From NCBI GenBank assembly GCA_021826505.1, contig JAKAZV010000013.1, positions 1-35,197 on the forward strand: a stretch of DNA of 35,197 nucleotides. The letters run 5' to 3'. Each line of letters begins with the position of its first letter. The first letter of the stretch is position 1. Source of the DNA: Acidobacteriota bacterium. Lineage in GTDB: Bacteria > Acidobacteriota > Terriglobia > Terriglobales > SCQP01. The notes beneath the pieces are model-generated. The model was not told where the DNA came from. It did not search any database and saw nothing but the letters and a program-made list of their open reading frames with translations. This document shows, piece by piece, positions 12,101-27,100 of the stretch. The translations under genes and the position numbers were made by a program.

Positions 12101-15100
12101 GGTGGGAGTAAACGGAGCGGGCAAAACCACGACCCTGGGCAAGCTGACCCAGCGCTACCGGGACGAAGGTAAAACCGTGATCTTGTGCGCGGCCGACACC
12201 TTCCGCGCCGCGGCGGGAGAACAGCTGCAAGCCTGGGCCGAACGCACCGGCACTGAAATGATCCACCAGAAACCGGGCGCCGATCCTTCGGCCGTAATCT
12301 TCGATGCCTTGACCGCCGCCAAAGCGCGCGGCACGGATTGCGTGCTGATTGACACCGCCGGCCGGCTGCACACCAAAGACAATTTAATGCAGGAGCTGGC
12401 CAAGATGCGGCGCACCGCCGGTCGGGTGATCGCTGGCGCGCCGCATGAAATTTATCTGGTGCTCGACGCCACCACCGGCCAGAATGGCCTGCAGCAGGCG
12501 CGGCAGTTCACCGCCGCCGCGGGCATCACCGGCGTGATCGTGACCAAGCTCGACGGCACCGCCCGCGGCGGCATCGTGATCGCCATCGCGCGCGAGCTGA
12601 AACTGCCGGTCTGCTATGCCGGAGTGGGTGAAAAACTGGACGATCTAATACCGTTTCAGGCCGAAACTTTCGTTCATTCGCTGTTTGGCGGCACAGCCGC
12701 ATTTCTTTAAGGCGAAACCATTTCGCAACTTCCCGGCCGAAGGCGGGGTTTGCGAACCGTGATGGAGGTTGGAATTCTATTTTCATTCATAGGCGCGGAA
12801 CCTAACCGGAAACCCCGCTCTTCGGCCTGCGATCTCGCATGGCTTGCCAGCGGCTCGGTCGCTGTGTCATTTAGAATGAACCATGGTTGTGAACGACTCT
12901 GAAGCCATGCGCCGGGCCCTGGAGCTGGCCTACCAAGGCGCGGCGCTCAGCTCCCCTAACCCGCGCGTGGGCGCGGTGATCGTGCGCGGGGGCGGCGTAG
13001 TGGGGGAAGGATTTTACGAATATGCCGGCCTCAAGCACGCCGAAATCCGCGCCCTGGAAGCGGCGGGCGAGCGCGCCCGGGGCGCGGATTTGTACGTAAC
13101 GCTCGAACCCTGCGCCCATACCGGCCGCACTCCGCCCTGCACCCGGGCCATTATTCAGGCCGGCGTGCGCCGCGTCATCTGCGCGCTGCCCGACCCCAAC
13201 CCCGGAGTGCGTGGCGGCGGGCTGGAAGAGCTGCGCCAGGCGGGCATTGAAGTCACCACCGAAGTGCTGGAGCCGGAAGCCCGGCGCATGAACGAAGCCT
13301 GGCTGAAATGGGTCACCCGCGGAGAGCCATGGGTCATTCTGAAAGCCGGCATGACGCTGGACGGAAAAATCTCTACCCCGCCCACGTCCTTCGATGAAGG
13401 CACGCGCACTCACGAATGGATTACCTCGCCCCAGGCCCGCTGGCATGTGCAGCAGTTGCGCCACGAACAGGATGCCATCCTGGTGGGAGTGGGCACGGTG
13501 ATCAGCGACAACCCGCTGCTCACCGACCGCACCGGTCTGCCCCGGCGCCGGCCCCTGCAGCGGATTATTCTCGATAGCACGCTGCGCCTGCCGCTGGACT
13601 CGCGGGTGGTGCAGACCGCGAAAGAGGATGTGATCGTCTTCTGCACCTTCGCGGAAAGCCATAAGCGCCGGGAACTGGAGCGGGCGGGAGTAAAAATTTT
13701 TCAGGTGCGGTCGGAACGCGGCCGGCCCGATATGGGCGAAGTCATGCGCCTGTTGGGCAAATCGGAAATTGTTTCGCTGATTGTGGAAGGCGGGTCGCTG
13801 GCCAACTGGACGGTGCTGAACCAAGGCTGCGTGGATAAAGTGTTTCTTTACTATGCGCCCAAGATTCTGGGCGGAACCGAGTCGGTGCCGCTGGCCGGCG
13901 GCGCCGGCTACCGGCGGCTGGCCGAGGCGGTGACGCTGGGCGAAAATTACCGTTTACACCGGTTCGGGCCGGACTTCGCCATTGAGGGATATGTGGTCAG
14001 GCAATGACGGCCGCGCGGCCAAGGTTTTCCTTATGTTTACTGGATTGATCGTAACCACAACTCCTGTGCACAGCCTGCGCGGCCAGGCCGGAGGCGCGAT
14101 CTTGAAGCTGGTGGCTCCGGCGCCGGAGGTGCTGGCGCCGGAGCGGCTGCCTCTGGGCGGAAGCCTGGCGGTCAACGGCTGCTGCCTGACCCTGGCGGGC
14201 ATAGAACGCGAACAGGGAAAGAAATTGTGGGTTTTTCAACTCGCGCCCGAAACCCTGGCCCGCACCGCGCTGCGGCGGCTGCGGCCGGGCGTGAGTGTCA
14301 ATCTGGAACCGGCGCTGCGGGCCGGCGACGCGCTGGGCGGACATTGGGTGCAGGGCCATGTGGATGCCACGGGAATCATTGTGGACTTGAAACGCCTGCG
14401 CCCCGGGCATCAATCCAGGCCGTCCGGAGCGCCGGACCATTCCTGGCTGCGGCTTGAAATACCCGCAGAGTTGCTGCCGCTGGTCGCCGAAAAAGGCTCA
14501 CTGGCGGTGGATGGCATCAGCTTGACCGTGGCCCGCATCTCCGGCGGCATCGCCGAATTCACAATCATTCCGCATACCCTGCGCCAAACCAGTCTGGGGC
14601 AGCTCCAGGCCGGGAATCTGGTGAATCTGGAAGCCGATCTGATCGCCCGCTATCTGGCGCGGCAATTGACGATGCAAACCCGCTCAGGCCGCACAAAAAA
14701 ATCCTCATTGCAACCTGCCGAACTGCGCCGGCAGGGATTTTAAGCGGACCGCGCGATACGCATCAATGACGGGACTGCAAGGCTACGGCGCGGCGGAGCA
14801 TGCGGTAATCGGGAGCGGGAAATTGTCGGCGGAAATTGGGATTATTCAACAGTCGGCGCCGGCGCCAGGGCGGCAGATGCATTAAGCGCTGAAAGGCGCG
14901 GGCAAGATGGCCGCGGCGGCGCGCCGGCAGCTGCTGCCAGCGCCGAAAAATCTGGCGCATCTGGCGGCGCTGGCGCGGGGTCATCCGGCCCAGCATGCGC
15001 AAGCGGGCCAGCACCTGGCGCTGACGCCGGGGCGGCAGCGAGTTGAACCAGCGCAGCTGGCGCACGATTTGTTGCCGCCGCCAGGCGGGCAGATGGCGGA

Positions 15101-18100
15101 AGTTAGGGTCCTGGCGCAGCCGCCGCAGGCGCTGGCCGGGAGGAAGTTGAGCCAGCTTCGCTAGTCCCAGGCCCAGCTGCGGTTTTCCGCGGCGCAAATT
15201 GGGACCGCGCCGCCCGGGTCTCCTATACGCTGGACCGCGATTCGGCCGCTGGACATACGCCCGGGCCGGAGCATGAAAGCGTGGCCCGGCCATGCGGCGC
15301 TGAGCCCATAACCCGCCGACCAGGCAGAGCACGCTCATGATCGCGGCCCGCAGGCCGCGCCCGTATGCGTGACGCAGGCGCGATCTGGGAAGGGACTGAG
15401 GCATTTTATGCCGCCTGGCCGTGCCGGTTGGGTTTAATTAGCATACGTCGTGCTGCTGGCAGCGCCGGCCGTATTGCCCGCGCTCGTGCTCAAGAGGGGG
15501 AAATTCGTCAGCATGCCGCGATCGTGATTGAGGGCCTGCAGGTCGCGCACCACGCCCCGGGCAGGCGCCGGTGCGGGGGCCACCGCGGCGGTATGCGGCC
15601 AGGCGAGAATGCCCAGGCAGATGGCGGCCAGCAAAGTGCCGCTGGCGGCCGCCAGCCGCAGCCGGCCAGGATGCGGCACGCCATCCCAGGACTCAAACCA
15701 GCCCCGGATCCGGCTCCCCACCGAGCGCCGGGGCTTTGCTTCGAGCGCGAGTTGCCGGCGCAGACGCAAGGTCAGATCGGGTGGGAGCCGCGTTTCCGGC
15801 TGCCAGGCGTCCAGCGCCGATTGCATGTGGGTATGCTGTTCCCAGGCGGCCCGGCAGCGGGCGCAACTTTCCAGATGCCGCACCGCGGCAACCGGCGGCG
15901 CGGCATCCATCCACGATTGACGAACCTGGCGGCAATTCATAACTGACTCCTCGGCGGCCTAGCCGGGCATGGCTTCCAACTGCTCCAACTGGCCGCGTAA
16001 CACCTCGTAAGCGCGAAACAAGAGCGATTTGGTGGCACTGACGGAAAGCTGCAGGGCTTGGGCGATTTCGCGATATTCCATCTCCTGGTATTTGTGCAGG
16101 ATCACCGCCGCTCGCTGACGCTCGGGCAGGCTGGCAATCGCCTGCTGCACCCGGCGCCGCCACTCCCGGCGCATCAGCCGGGTTTCGATGCCCGGCCGGC
16201 CATCCGCAGCATCGGGCGGGTGGCCGCCCTCGGTTTCCGGCTCATCGAGCGAAGCCTGGTGAGCCTCGGCCCGATGGTCGCGGAGATAGTTGAGCGCCAG
16301 ATGGGTGGCAATGCGATAGAGCCAGGTGGTGAAACGAGCCTGGGGCCGGTAGCGCTCTCGCGAACGATAGACCCGCAGAAACACGTCCTGCACCAGTTCT
16401 TCACTCACGCCGGGATGCCGCACCAGGCGCAGCATATAGCCGGTCAGCGGGCGCTGATAACGCAGCACCAGCGCATCAAAACAGGCCTCTTCGCCTTGCT
16501 GGAAACGCAGCATCAGCGCCGCGCCCGCATCCACATCGGCCGATGCGCCGGCCAGGCCGTCCGTTAGCTGGTCTTCGATCACCAACGCATCCCTCGCATC
16601 CGGGGCATCGCCAAAGAACCACTGCTGACTGATTGAACCCCAGATACCGGCAAAAGTTGCGGCTATTGGCTGCCAAAGTTGACTTTGGGCGGGGCCGCGC
16701 GATAGGCGGGATTGGTCTTGAAATAATTCGGATCAATCCGGAAGCCGCTCATGTTGGCGATGATGTTGCTGGGAAAACTGCGGACATAGGTGTTGTAAGC
16801 CTGAATGTCGCGGTTGTATTTGTGGCGTTCGACGGCAATGCGATTTTCCGTGCCCTCGAGCTGATCCTGCAGGGCCAGAAAGTTGCGGTTGCTTTTCAGG
16901 TTAGGGTAGTTTTCCACGATCATCAGCAGATGGCCCAGCGCGCCATCCAACTGGTTATTGGCCGCCATGGTCTGGCCGCGGGTCTGCGCTCCGCCCAGGG
17001 CGGCGCGGGCGGCGGTGATTTCTCCGATCACCTTGGTTTCATGCGCGGCAATGCCTTTGACGGTGGCGACCAGGTTGGGAATCAGGTCGGCCCGGCGCTG
17101 GATGACGACATCCACCTGCGACCATTGCTGGTGCACCCTCTCCTGCAGCGCCACCAGGCGGTTATAGCTGGAAGTATAGGTGCTGATCGCCATGAGGATC
17201 AGCACTGCCAGAACGATAATGACGATGAGCCAGGGGCGCATGGCGCCGCGGTTTTTCCGTTTCACGCGAGTTCCTCCAAACCACGCTCCACCCGCTGAAT
17301 GGAGTCAAGATACTGGGCAAATAAAGAATGCAACTGGGTTTTCGGCAGATGGCCGTGATTCCGATGCGCGGCCAGCAGCGTCTGGCAGGCATCGGAAGAA
17401 AACTGAAAGCGCCGGGCGGCCGCCGCCAGGGCTTCGCCGCGGCTCGCCGGCCAGGGCTCGCCGGCGGCCACCAGGGCATGGCGAAATAAAACCAGAAAGG
17501 TGCTGATGGAATCGAGCAGCAGCGATTCCAGCCGGCGCCAGTGCCGGCGCACCAGGGCATAGTTGGAGCGCAGGCGTATGAGCTGGGTGCGCAGATCGTG
17601 CTCGACCTGCAGGCGATGCAGCTCGGGATGCGAGGAAATGACGGAGAAGACATCGGCGCCGGCCAGCAGACGGTGCTGACGCTGGATGTCGAGGTATTCA
17701 ATGGGAAATACGTCGCAGGAAGCTTTTTGCTCGTCCTGGCTGAGCACCACCACGGGTGGATTGCCCTGTTTGGCCCACCATAATTGGGCAGGAGCCAAGT
17801 CGTCGAGCAGCCCGGCGGAAACCGCATCCACAACCGCCAGAAGATTATGGTCCGAGCGATGGCCGCGCGGCTCCGAGCCGGCGGCGGAACCATACAGCAC
17901 CAGGGCCTGCAGCCGCGAGCCAAGGACTGAGGTCAGCCAGGTGGTAATGCGGTCAAGTTGTTGTTGGGAAGTTAATTTCGCCATGGCTTTTTTACTGTGA
18001 GGCGGTTTTACCAGCCGCCGCTGGCCCCGCCGCCGCCAAAATTACCGCCGCCAAAGCCTCCAAAGCCTCCGCCACCGCCACCCCCGCCGAATCCACCGCC

Positions 18101-21100
18101 AAACCCTCCGCCGCCGAAGCCGCCGCCACCGAATCCGCCCAGCAGAAACGGCAGCCAGCAGCCCATGCCGCCTAGTCCCAAAGCACGGGACACCACCGAA
18201 ACGATGATGATCAGAAAAATAAAACCCAGCAGGCCGGCAAGCGGATTGGCGCCGCGCGGCGCCGCCCCCGCTCTGCCGCCGTGGTTGAGCGTGCCGGGGT
18301 GAATGGAACCTTTGCCCATCCGGCGGGCCAGGGTTCGTTGGATATTGCCAAGCATGGCGGCAAAAACCGCACCGTAATGGCCGGACCGCAAGACCGGAAT
18401 TTCCGCCCGCATCCAGGCGCCGGCATCGGCATCGGTTATATATGGCTCAAGACCGTAGCCGACCTGGGTCGTGTATTTGTGGTCTTTGACCGCGATCAGT
18501 ATCAGCAGGCCGGTATCGTGGCCTTTGTAGCCTACCCCATTGCGATGTGCGACTTCATAGCCATACATGCCGATGGATCGGCCGCCGATCGTATTGACCG
18601 TCAGCATCGCCACCTGAACCCCCAGGCGGCGATCCAGTTGGCCGGCCCAATCGGCCAATTGCACTTTGCGATTCGGGCTGATAACGCCTGCTAAATCAGT
18701 AACATAACCCCGCAGTTTCAGCTTTCCTGCGGGTATGGCCTGGCTGCGGAGTGATCCGAACAGCGCCAGGCAGCAGGCGGCAATGAACAACGTGTTCTGG
18801 ATGCGTTGACGCATGCTTCTTTGGTTATACGCCGGCCGGAGCCAAATACTTGCAATTGATTCCCATAGGCGGATTCTCATTGTCCGCTTTTCTAAGCTCT
18901 GAAGTCCAGTTGCGTTGATGAATGACCCCGGAGTGTGCGTAAAGACCGAAGGTGGGGAACTGCAAAAAATGAAGGCTTCATGGCCATGAATAAAGCCTTC
19001 ATGCAATGCATCGCAATTTTCAGGCTGATCATCAAGTTAAAAGTATAGGACTTGGGGATCGTTCAAAATGGTTACGAAAATCAGGAGCAAGCGATGAATC
19101 GAACGCTGGAAAGTTTAATGATCTGGGGTTCGCTGGGAGCCGGCGTGGGCCTGCTCGCCAGTGGGCACAAAAAAGCCGGATGGGCCATCATCAGCATCGC
19201 GCCCGCGACGGTGTCCATTCGGCATCCGCGAGCGACCGTGCGGACATTGAGAGCAATACCCCAGGCATTGCAGGCTTCGGGACGAACCATGGCCGCCTCC
19301 GGTCAGGCCGGCGGCAAAGCAATATGGCGCAGCGCCGAAGTGATCGCAAAAGGCATCGTGGTGGCCAGCAAAATCGCAAATAGCGCGGCTTAATCAGCTA
19401 TCTTGTCATGCCATTGGCATGTAATCTGCCGATGTTCCGGACTGATGATATTGATTTGCACGTCCAGCCAACCGGCTGCAAACCATGATGGATTGCCGGC
19501 TTGCGCTAATTTTGCTCCCCATTCCACCAGCACCAGCGAGGATTCGTCACCGGCCGGGTGTGCGATGAAATCATCTAAGCCCAGACTGGCCAGATCACGG
19601 GCGGACTCCAGGCGATACAGATCGAGGTGGTAAATGCGCAAACCCGGCGCCGCGTATTCATGGATCAGAGTGTAGCTGGGGCTTGCCACCTCGGCTTCGC
19701 TCTCTGCCGCGCCCAGGCCCAAGATCAAGCCCTTGGCCAACTGGGTTTTTCCCGCACCCAATTCCCCCTGCAATAAAATCAGGGGGGGATGGGGCGTTAG
19801 ATGAGCGAGATGGCCACCATACTCTCGCGTCCGGGTTTCAGAGAACGAATGAAAATTCCGTAATTCCGCGGGAATCACCATGATTTATTGGATTTCCCAC
19901 GGCATGTCGGGTTCAGGTTCCATTTCCTGCCGCAGCGCATCCGGCAGGGCCGCAATGACATCGGACGCCAGCAGTGTCATGTCCGTATTCTGATGCATGG
20001 CGCAATCGGCGGCAACGCCGTGAATCCGCACAGCCGCGCCGGCCAGGTGAAATGGATCCGCATCGGGGTTTTGGGCCCATAAACCAGCGATTAAACCGGT
20101 GAGGACATCACCCGAACCGCCTTTGGCCAGCCCGGGATTGCCGCTGATATTGATGCCCACACGGCCATCGGGAGCGGCTATCAGGGTGCGATGGCCTTTC
20201 AGAATCACTATCGCGTGCAAACGAGCTGCAAGATTGACGGCCAGCCGCAGGCGGTCATTTTGCACGGCCGCCGGCGTGGTCCCCAGCAGACGGGCCATTT
20301 CACCCGGATGCGGAGTCAGGATCGCGCCCAGCTTGCCGCGTTTCCGCGCGATCGTGGCGGCCATGGCGGCCAGCATTTCCACATGGCCGGCAAAAGCATT
20401 CAGTCCATCGGCATCGAGAATCCAGGGTATAGGAGAAATAGAGAGCAAATGCCGGATGGCAGCGCAGGTTTCCGGCTGCTGGGAAAGCCCTGGGCCAAGA
20501 GCCATCAGCGTTTTGCCATGAAATAACCGATCCAGCCAATCCTGGGCGTGGGCGCCGGAATCCAGCCATCTCCCTGCCAGGGTGCCATCCGCAGTCTCCG
20601 GCATCGGTTCGGTCATCAGTTCCGGACAGTGCCCGGCTACCAGCGGCAGACAGGATTTGGGTGTGGCTACGGTAACCAGACCCGATCCGGTCTTCAATGC
20701 CGTTTTACCGGCCAGGGCTGCCGCCCCGGTCTTGCCCAGGGAACCGGCGAGCAGCAGCACATGGCCGAAATTTCCTTTATGAGAAGCCGGGACGCGGGAT
20801 TCCAGATAGGGTTGCGTTTGCCGGCGGCGGATGACCGAAAATTTGAATTCAGGCCGTTCCAATGCCACGGCCGGGGTGCCGATATTGACCACACGCACAC
20901 GGCCCACCCGATCCGCATAGGGCCCCAATAAATGACCCATTTTAGGCGCAGTAAAGGTCACCGTCCATTGAGCGCGCACAATCGCCGGTGCTCGGGCCGC
21001 AAGCGCGGTGCTGGAGAACTGCGCATTTCCCGGCAAACCTGAGGGCAAATCCACCGCGACCACCGGCACTCTGCTCTGATGAATGGCTTCAATCAGTTCG

Positions 21101-24100
21101 GCTTCCAGACCTTGCGCCGGCTGGGTCAAGCCCGCGCCTAAAATCGCATCCACGATCAAACCAGCCTGACGCATTTCGGACAACGGGCGCGGCCAGACGC
21201 CCGGATCGAACAAAAGCATTATCTCCACTTGTGGCGTTTCCTGGCGCAGCCGCGCCCAGGCCGCCTGCGCATCCTCAGTCACCGGCAAAGCCGTCAGCCA
21301 GACCTTGACCGGGTCGCCGGCCGCTGCCAGATGGCGGGCGGCCACCATTCCGTCGCCGCCATTATTGCCTTTTCCCGCCAGCACGAGAACGGGAGCGCGA
21401 ACCTGCCGAGGGAATTCCCGGACAATGAGTTCCGCTACCGCCGCGCCGGCCTTTTCCATTAATACTGAGCCCGGCACCCCATACTCAGCGCTGGTGAGCC
21501 GGTCCACTTGCCGCATTTGTTCAACCGTGAGGACGCGCATAAAGACGGGATTATTATACGCAAACAAAAGCCCGCACCAGCAGAAGCCGGTGCGGGCCCT
21601 GAGATCGCAACTCCGTGCAGCTTAGTAAGAGGGGCTAACCATGCAACCGCTGCAGACGGTGGCGTGATGGGTAATCACACCAGTCACAATGGCGGGAACA
21701 GCGATAATCGCCACCGCAACGGGATAGGGAACGGTGCGGCCGCCTCCACCCATGCCGGCGCCTCCGCCCATAGCCATGCGGGCGGCTTTGCCGGAAGCAA
21801 TGGTAAAGGTTTTACCGGAAGAAGTCACCTGCAGCGCGCCATGGTTAGCCACAATGTAAAGAACATTACGCTGCATACGGGAGACAGTATAAATTCCAGA
21901 CTGCCCCGCGGGCGCAATGCTGATGTGCCGCACCAGCACCGGCAGACTGCCCGAGACACGCACCACGCCATAGCTCAGGCGCAGGCCATTGACGCGGGAG
22001 GCCAGGCGGAACCGGGCTTGCGCGCCGGCCAGAACGGCGGCATGCGGCAGCACCATGCGGGCGCCACCCTTGAGTCCAACCGCAACCACGTCGCCCGGCA
22101 TAACCGCGGCGCCGCTGATCACGGACTGGCCATTCAGCGTGACTTGGCCAGCCAGGGGCGTAATCATGGCCGCGGGCTGAGCAGTGAGTGGCAGGCAGGC
22201 CATACCCCAGGTTAAAAATAAAGCCAGTGTCCAACGTGCATTTTTCATCTGTTTGATCTCCTTCAACAGTATTCGCGCGGCAGTCACCGCGCTTTCAGGG
22301 ACCAGGAGATACCGATATACCTGCCCCAACCTACCAAAAACTATAGCACGAAAATAGAGAAAGTAAACCTAATTGCGCGGCTTCTTTTTATTCCCCCGGA
22401 GAGAGTGGTTCCGGCGGGATATTGGCGCCTGAATCAGCCGCATGCCGCGGTTTGCCGGGAAACACGGAACGGACGATCAGATAGAGCACGGGAATAAAAA
22501 CCAGATTCAGGGTGGTCGCCGCCAGCATGCCGCCAAAAACCGCTGTGCCCACCGAATGCCGTGCGGCCGCCCCCGCGCCGGAGGCCAACATGAGGGGAAC
22601 GATGCCCAGCATGAAAGCGACTGAAGTCATTAAGATCGGGCGCAGGCGAATGCGGGCGGATTCAAGCGTGGCTTCGAGCAGGGTGCGGCCGCGCTCGCGC
22701 AACTGCTCGGCAAATTCCACAATCAGAATCGAGTTTTTGCTGGCCAGGCCAATCAGCATGACCAGCCCGATCTGGCAATAGATGTCATCGTAGTAGCCGC
22801 GCAGCGCCTGCGCCGCTAGGGCGCCCAGCAAGGCCGCCGGCACCGCCAGCATGACGATGAACGGCAGTACCCAGCTTTCGTATTGCGCCGCCAGAGTCAG
22901 AAAGACCACCAGAAAGCCCAGCAGAAATAGAATGAGGGTTTTGCTGCCGGACTGGATTTCTTCGAGTGACAGACCGGTCCAGTCATAACTCATACCCCGC
23001 GGCAGCACCTTAGCCGCCAGTTGCTGCATGGTGGCAATGGCCTGGCCGGAGCTGTAACCGGGAGCCGCTGAACCGTCAATTTCGGCCGAACGAAACAAGT
23101 CGTAGTGGTTGATGGTCGCGGGCGCGCTGGTGAGATTCATGCGCACCAGGCTGGAAAGCCGGATCATCTGTCCGGTGTTGGAGCGCACATAGTATTGCCG
23201 CATGTCGCCAGGATTGTTGCGGAATTGCGGATCGGCTTGGGCATAAACCCGGTAGGCGCGGTGATTGAAGGTGAAGTTGTTGATGTAAACCGAACCCATG
23301 AAAGCCTGCAGGGCATCGGTGATCTGGCTGAATGGCACCTGCAGGTTCTGGGCGCGGTTGCGGTCAATGGTGACCTCAATCTGCGGATCGTTGGCGGTAA
23401 AAGAGCTGAAAAGGCTAGTCAGGCCGGGATTTGCATTGCCGGCGCGCACCAGGGCCTGAGTGGCCTGATAGAGCTTTTGCTCCGAAGCGCCGCTTTTGTC
23501 GAGAACTTCAAATTGAAAGCCGCCAAAGTTACCCAGACCGCGAATCGTGGGCGGGAGAAATGCCTGGACCATGGCGCCGGGAATCATAAACAGCGGACCC
23601 CGCAGGCGCGCCACCAAGGCCTGGGCGGAGTTTTGCGGACCCACGCGCTGGCCATAGGGCTTGAGCTGGATGAAGGCCATGCCGGAATTAGATCCGCCGC
23701 CGGCCAGGCTGAAACCCGCGACCGCAAAGCCGCCCTCGACTTCCGGCTGGCGGTCCACCACGGCGAGCACCTGATGCAAAATGCCCGAGGTATAGCCGAG
23801 AGACGCGCCCGGCGGAGCCTGGACCAGGATCATGATCATGCCCTGATCTTCCGGCGGAACAAAGGCCGAAGGTACCCGCTGAAAAACAAAATACGTCAGC
23901 CCCAGCACTGCGATAAAGATTAAGGCCATGGCCCAGCGCCAGCGCGCGGCCCAGTGCAGGATATGTCCATATATGCGGGTCAGGCCATGAATGCCGGCTT
24001 CCATAATCCGCCAGATGCCGGCCTTGGCCCGGACCTGGCGCAGCAATAGCGCCGACAGAGCCGGAGTCAGCGTCAGTGCGTTAAAGGCCGAGATGGCGAT

Positions 24101-27100
24101 GGAAAAGGCGATGGTCACGCCAAACTGCCGGAACATGATGCCGGTGGTGCCGGGGAAGAGGGCCACCGGCACGAAGACCGAGATCAGGACCAGCGAGGTG
24201 GCAATGACGGCGCTGGTGATTTCCCGCATGGCATTCGCGGTAGCATGATGAGGCTCGCTTTCTCCCGAGGAGATATGGCGCTCGACATTTTCGATGACGA
24301 CGATGGCGTCATCCACCACGAGGCCGGTGGCCAGCACCAGCGCGAACAGCGTCAGCGTATTGATGGAAAAGCCAAATAGTTTAATGAAGGCAAAGGTCCC
24401 GATGAGTGAAACGGGGATGGTGACGGCGGGAATCAGGGTGGTGCGCCAGTCCTGGAGAAATAAAAAGATGACCAGGATGACAAGCCCAATGGCCTCGGCC
24501 AGCGTGATCAGCACATCTTTAATGGATTCCCGGACGGGGATGGTGTTATCAAACGCGATCTTATAGACCAACCCCGAGGGAAACTGGCGGGATAATTTCC
24601 GCAGCTCGTTGCGAACCCCGGTATCCACGGCCAGCGCGTTGGCGCTGGATAACTGTTCGACCGCCAGCCCGATCACCTGATGTCCGTCGTATTCGAGGTG
24701 GCTGGAGTAATCCTGGGCACCGAGTTGGGCATGGCCCACGTCGCGCAGCCGCACCAGCCCCCCGCCCGGCGCGGTTTTCAGCACCACCGCGTCAAACTGA
24801 CGCGGACTGGCCAGTTGGCCGGAGACGCGAACGCTGAATTGATATGCCTGGCCGGGCGGTGCGGGCGGCTGGCCGACGGCGCCGGCAGCGATCTGCACAT
24901 TCTGCTGCTGCAGGGCGCTCAGCACATCGGCCGCGGTCAGGCTGTACTTGGCCAGCTTCAGGGGATTGAGCCAGACCCGCATGGCATAGGTGCGCTGGCC
25001 GAAGATAATGACATCGGCCACCCCCGGCACCCGTTTGATGGCATCCACGACATAGATGGAAATATAGTTGCTGATAAACAGGTTGTCGTAGGTCTGGGTG
25101 GGAGAAAAAAATCCGGCCGCCAGCACAAACCCGCTGGCCGCCTTGGTGACGGTGAGGCCATTGGCGATGACCGAGGCCGGCAGTTCACCTTCCACGCTGC
25201 TGATGCGGTTCTGCACATCCACGGCAGCCAAGTCAAGATTGCGGGAGACGTCGAATACGGCGGAGATGGTTACGGCGCCGGTATTCGTGCTGGAAGAAGA
25301 AATATATTTCAGGCCCTGGGCGCCGTTGATGGCCTCTTCCAGCGGAATGGTCACCGCCGATTCGACTTCCTGGGCGCTGGCGCCGTTGTAAACCGCCGAC
25401 ACCGAAATGGTGGGGGGCGCCAGGCGGGGATACTGCTCCACCGGCAGGCTGGGGATCGAGACCGCCCCGGCCAGGATAATGATCAAAGCGCAGACGGTGG
25501 CAAAAATGGGACGGCGAATGAAAAAATCAACCATGAAACTCTTCCACGTGGCTCAGGCAAGCGATTGTCATCCGGTTGAGGCGCCAGCCCCAGGTTCAGG
25601 AGTGCCGGGCTCCCGGCGCGGTCGGCAGCGGCAGGACCGGCATGCCGGTAAATAAAAACTGGGTATGGGAGACGATGATGTGCTGCCCTGCGCTCAACCC
25701 CTGCAGCACGGGATAACTGTTGCCCGTGATCGGGCCCAGCGTAATCGGCACCTGGCGCGCCATAAAGCCATGCCCCTGCGGGGCCAGCAGGAAAACAAAA
25801 TCACGGCCGTTCACCAGCTGCACATCCAGCACCGGCACCAGCAGGGCGGCACGCGTGCCCCAGAGGATGCGGGCCTTGACTTCCTGCAGATCCCGCAACT
25901 GGCCTTGCCGATCAGAAATCCAGGCCTTGACCAGGATGGTCTGGGTGGCATTATCCACGCGCGGCGAGATGAACGCGATCCGGCTGCGGGCCAGCACCTC
26001 GCCGGACGATGAGATCAGTTGCAGCGGCAAACCCAGGCGCAGATCGGCGGCGCGGCGCACCGGCACCGGAACATAGACCTGCAACCGGCCTGGCTGATTG
26101 ATCGTGGTCAGGAGCGTGGATGTAGTCACCAGATCGCCCAGATGAACCGGAATATCCCCGACGATGCCGGCCCGGGGCGCTGCGATGCGATAGTAGCCAA
26201 GTTGCTGGCGCTGCTGCTGCACCAGGGCCTGCAGCGAGCGCAGCTGGGCCTGGGCATTTGTATAGGTGGAGCGGGCCTGATCCAGAGCCTGCCGGCTGGC
26301 CACCTGGGCTTTATAGAGCGCCTGCTGGCGCCGTAATTCTTTCTTGTCGTAGGCGACCAGAGCGGCTTGCGCCTGCTCGGCCTTGAGCTGCGAAGATAAA
26401 GTGGCTTCCTGCTTGCGGGGGCTGATTTCCAGCAGCAACTGCCCGGCCTTTACCGACTGGCCGGCGTGCACCAGAATGCGGGAAATATAGCCCGTAACCT
26501 GGGCTTGCAGAGTAGCGGCATGCCGGGAATTGAGCGTGGCCACATAATCAGAACTGCGCGGAATGGAAGCCGGTTGGACGGTTAAGGTCGCCACCGGCAT
26601 GGCCTGGGGGCCTTTGGCATGCGGCTCGACTTGGGATGAACAGCCCGCGATCCAATAGCCGCTGCCCAGCAGCATCAGCAATACAAGGCCCTGCCGCAAG
26701 CCAAGTGACTTAAAAAACTGCAACCCTTGTGTTTTCATCGGAAACACTATTTTACGTTGAATGGGCTGAATACATTACACACTGGGAACTTTTTTCCCCA
26801 TCGTCAGGGCGCGGGCTTCCTGGTAGAAAGTCTTCAGGACCCTGCGGGGAGAGCGACTTCAGGCTGTAGCGTCACGGCCGCAAGATTGGTCGGGCGGCCT
26901 ATGCTGATATATTCGTAGCCGAACGCTTCCAGCTGACCCAGAGGAAAGAGATTGCGGCCGTCCAGCACCAGGAGACGAGTCATGCGGGCGGCCATGGCAG
27001 CCCAATCCAGGGCCAGAAATTGCGGCCATTCGGTCAGAATCAGCAGGGCTTCCGCCTGCTCGGCCACCGCTTCACCCGATTCGCAGTACTCCAGCGCAGC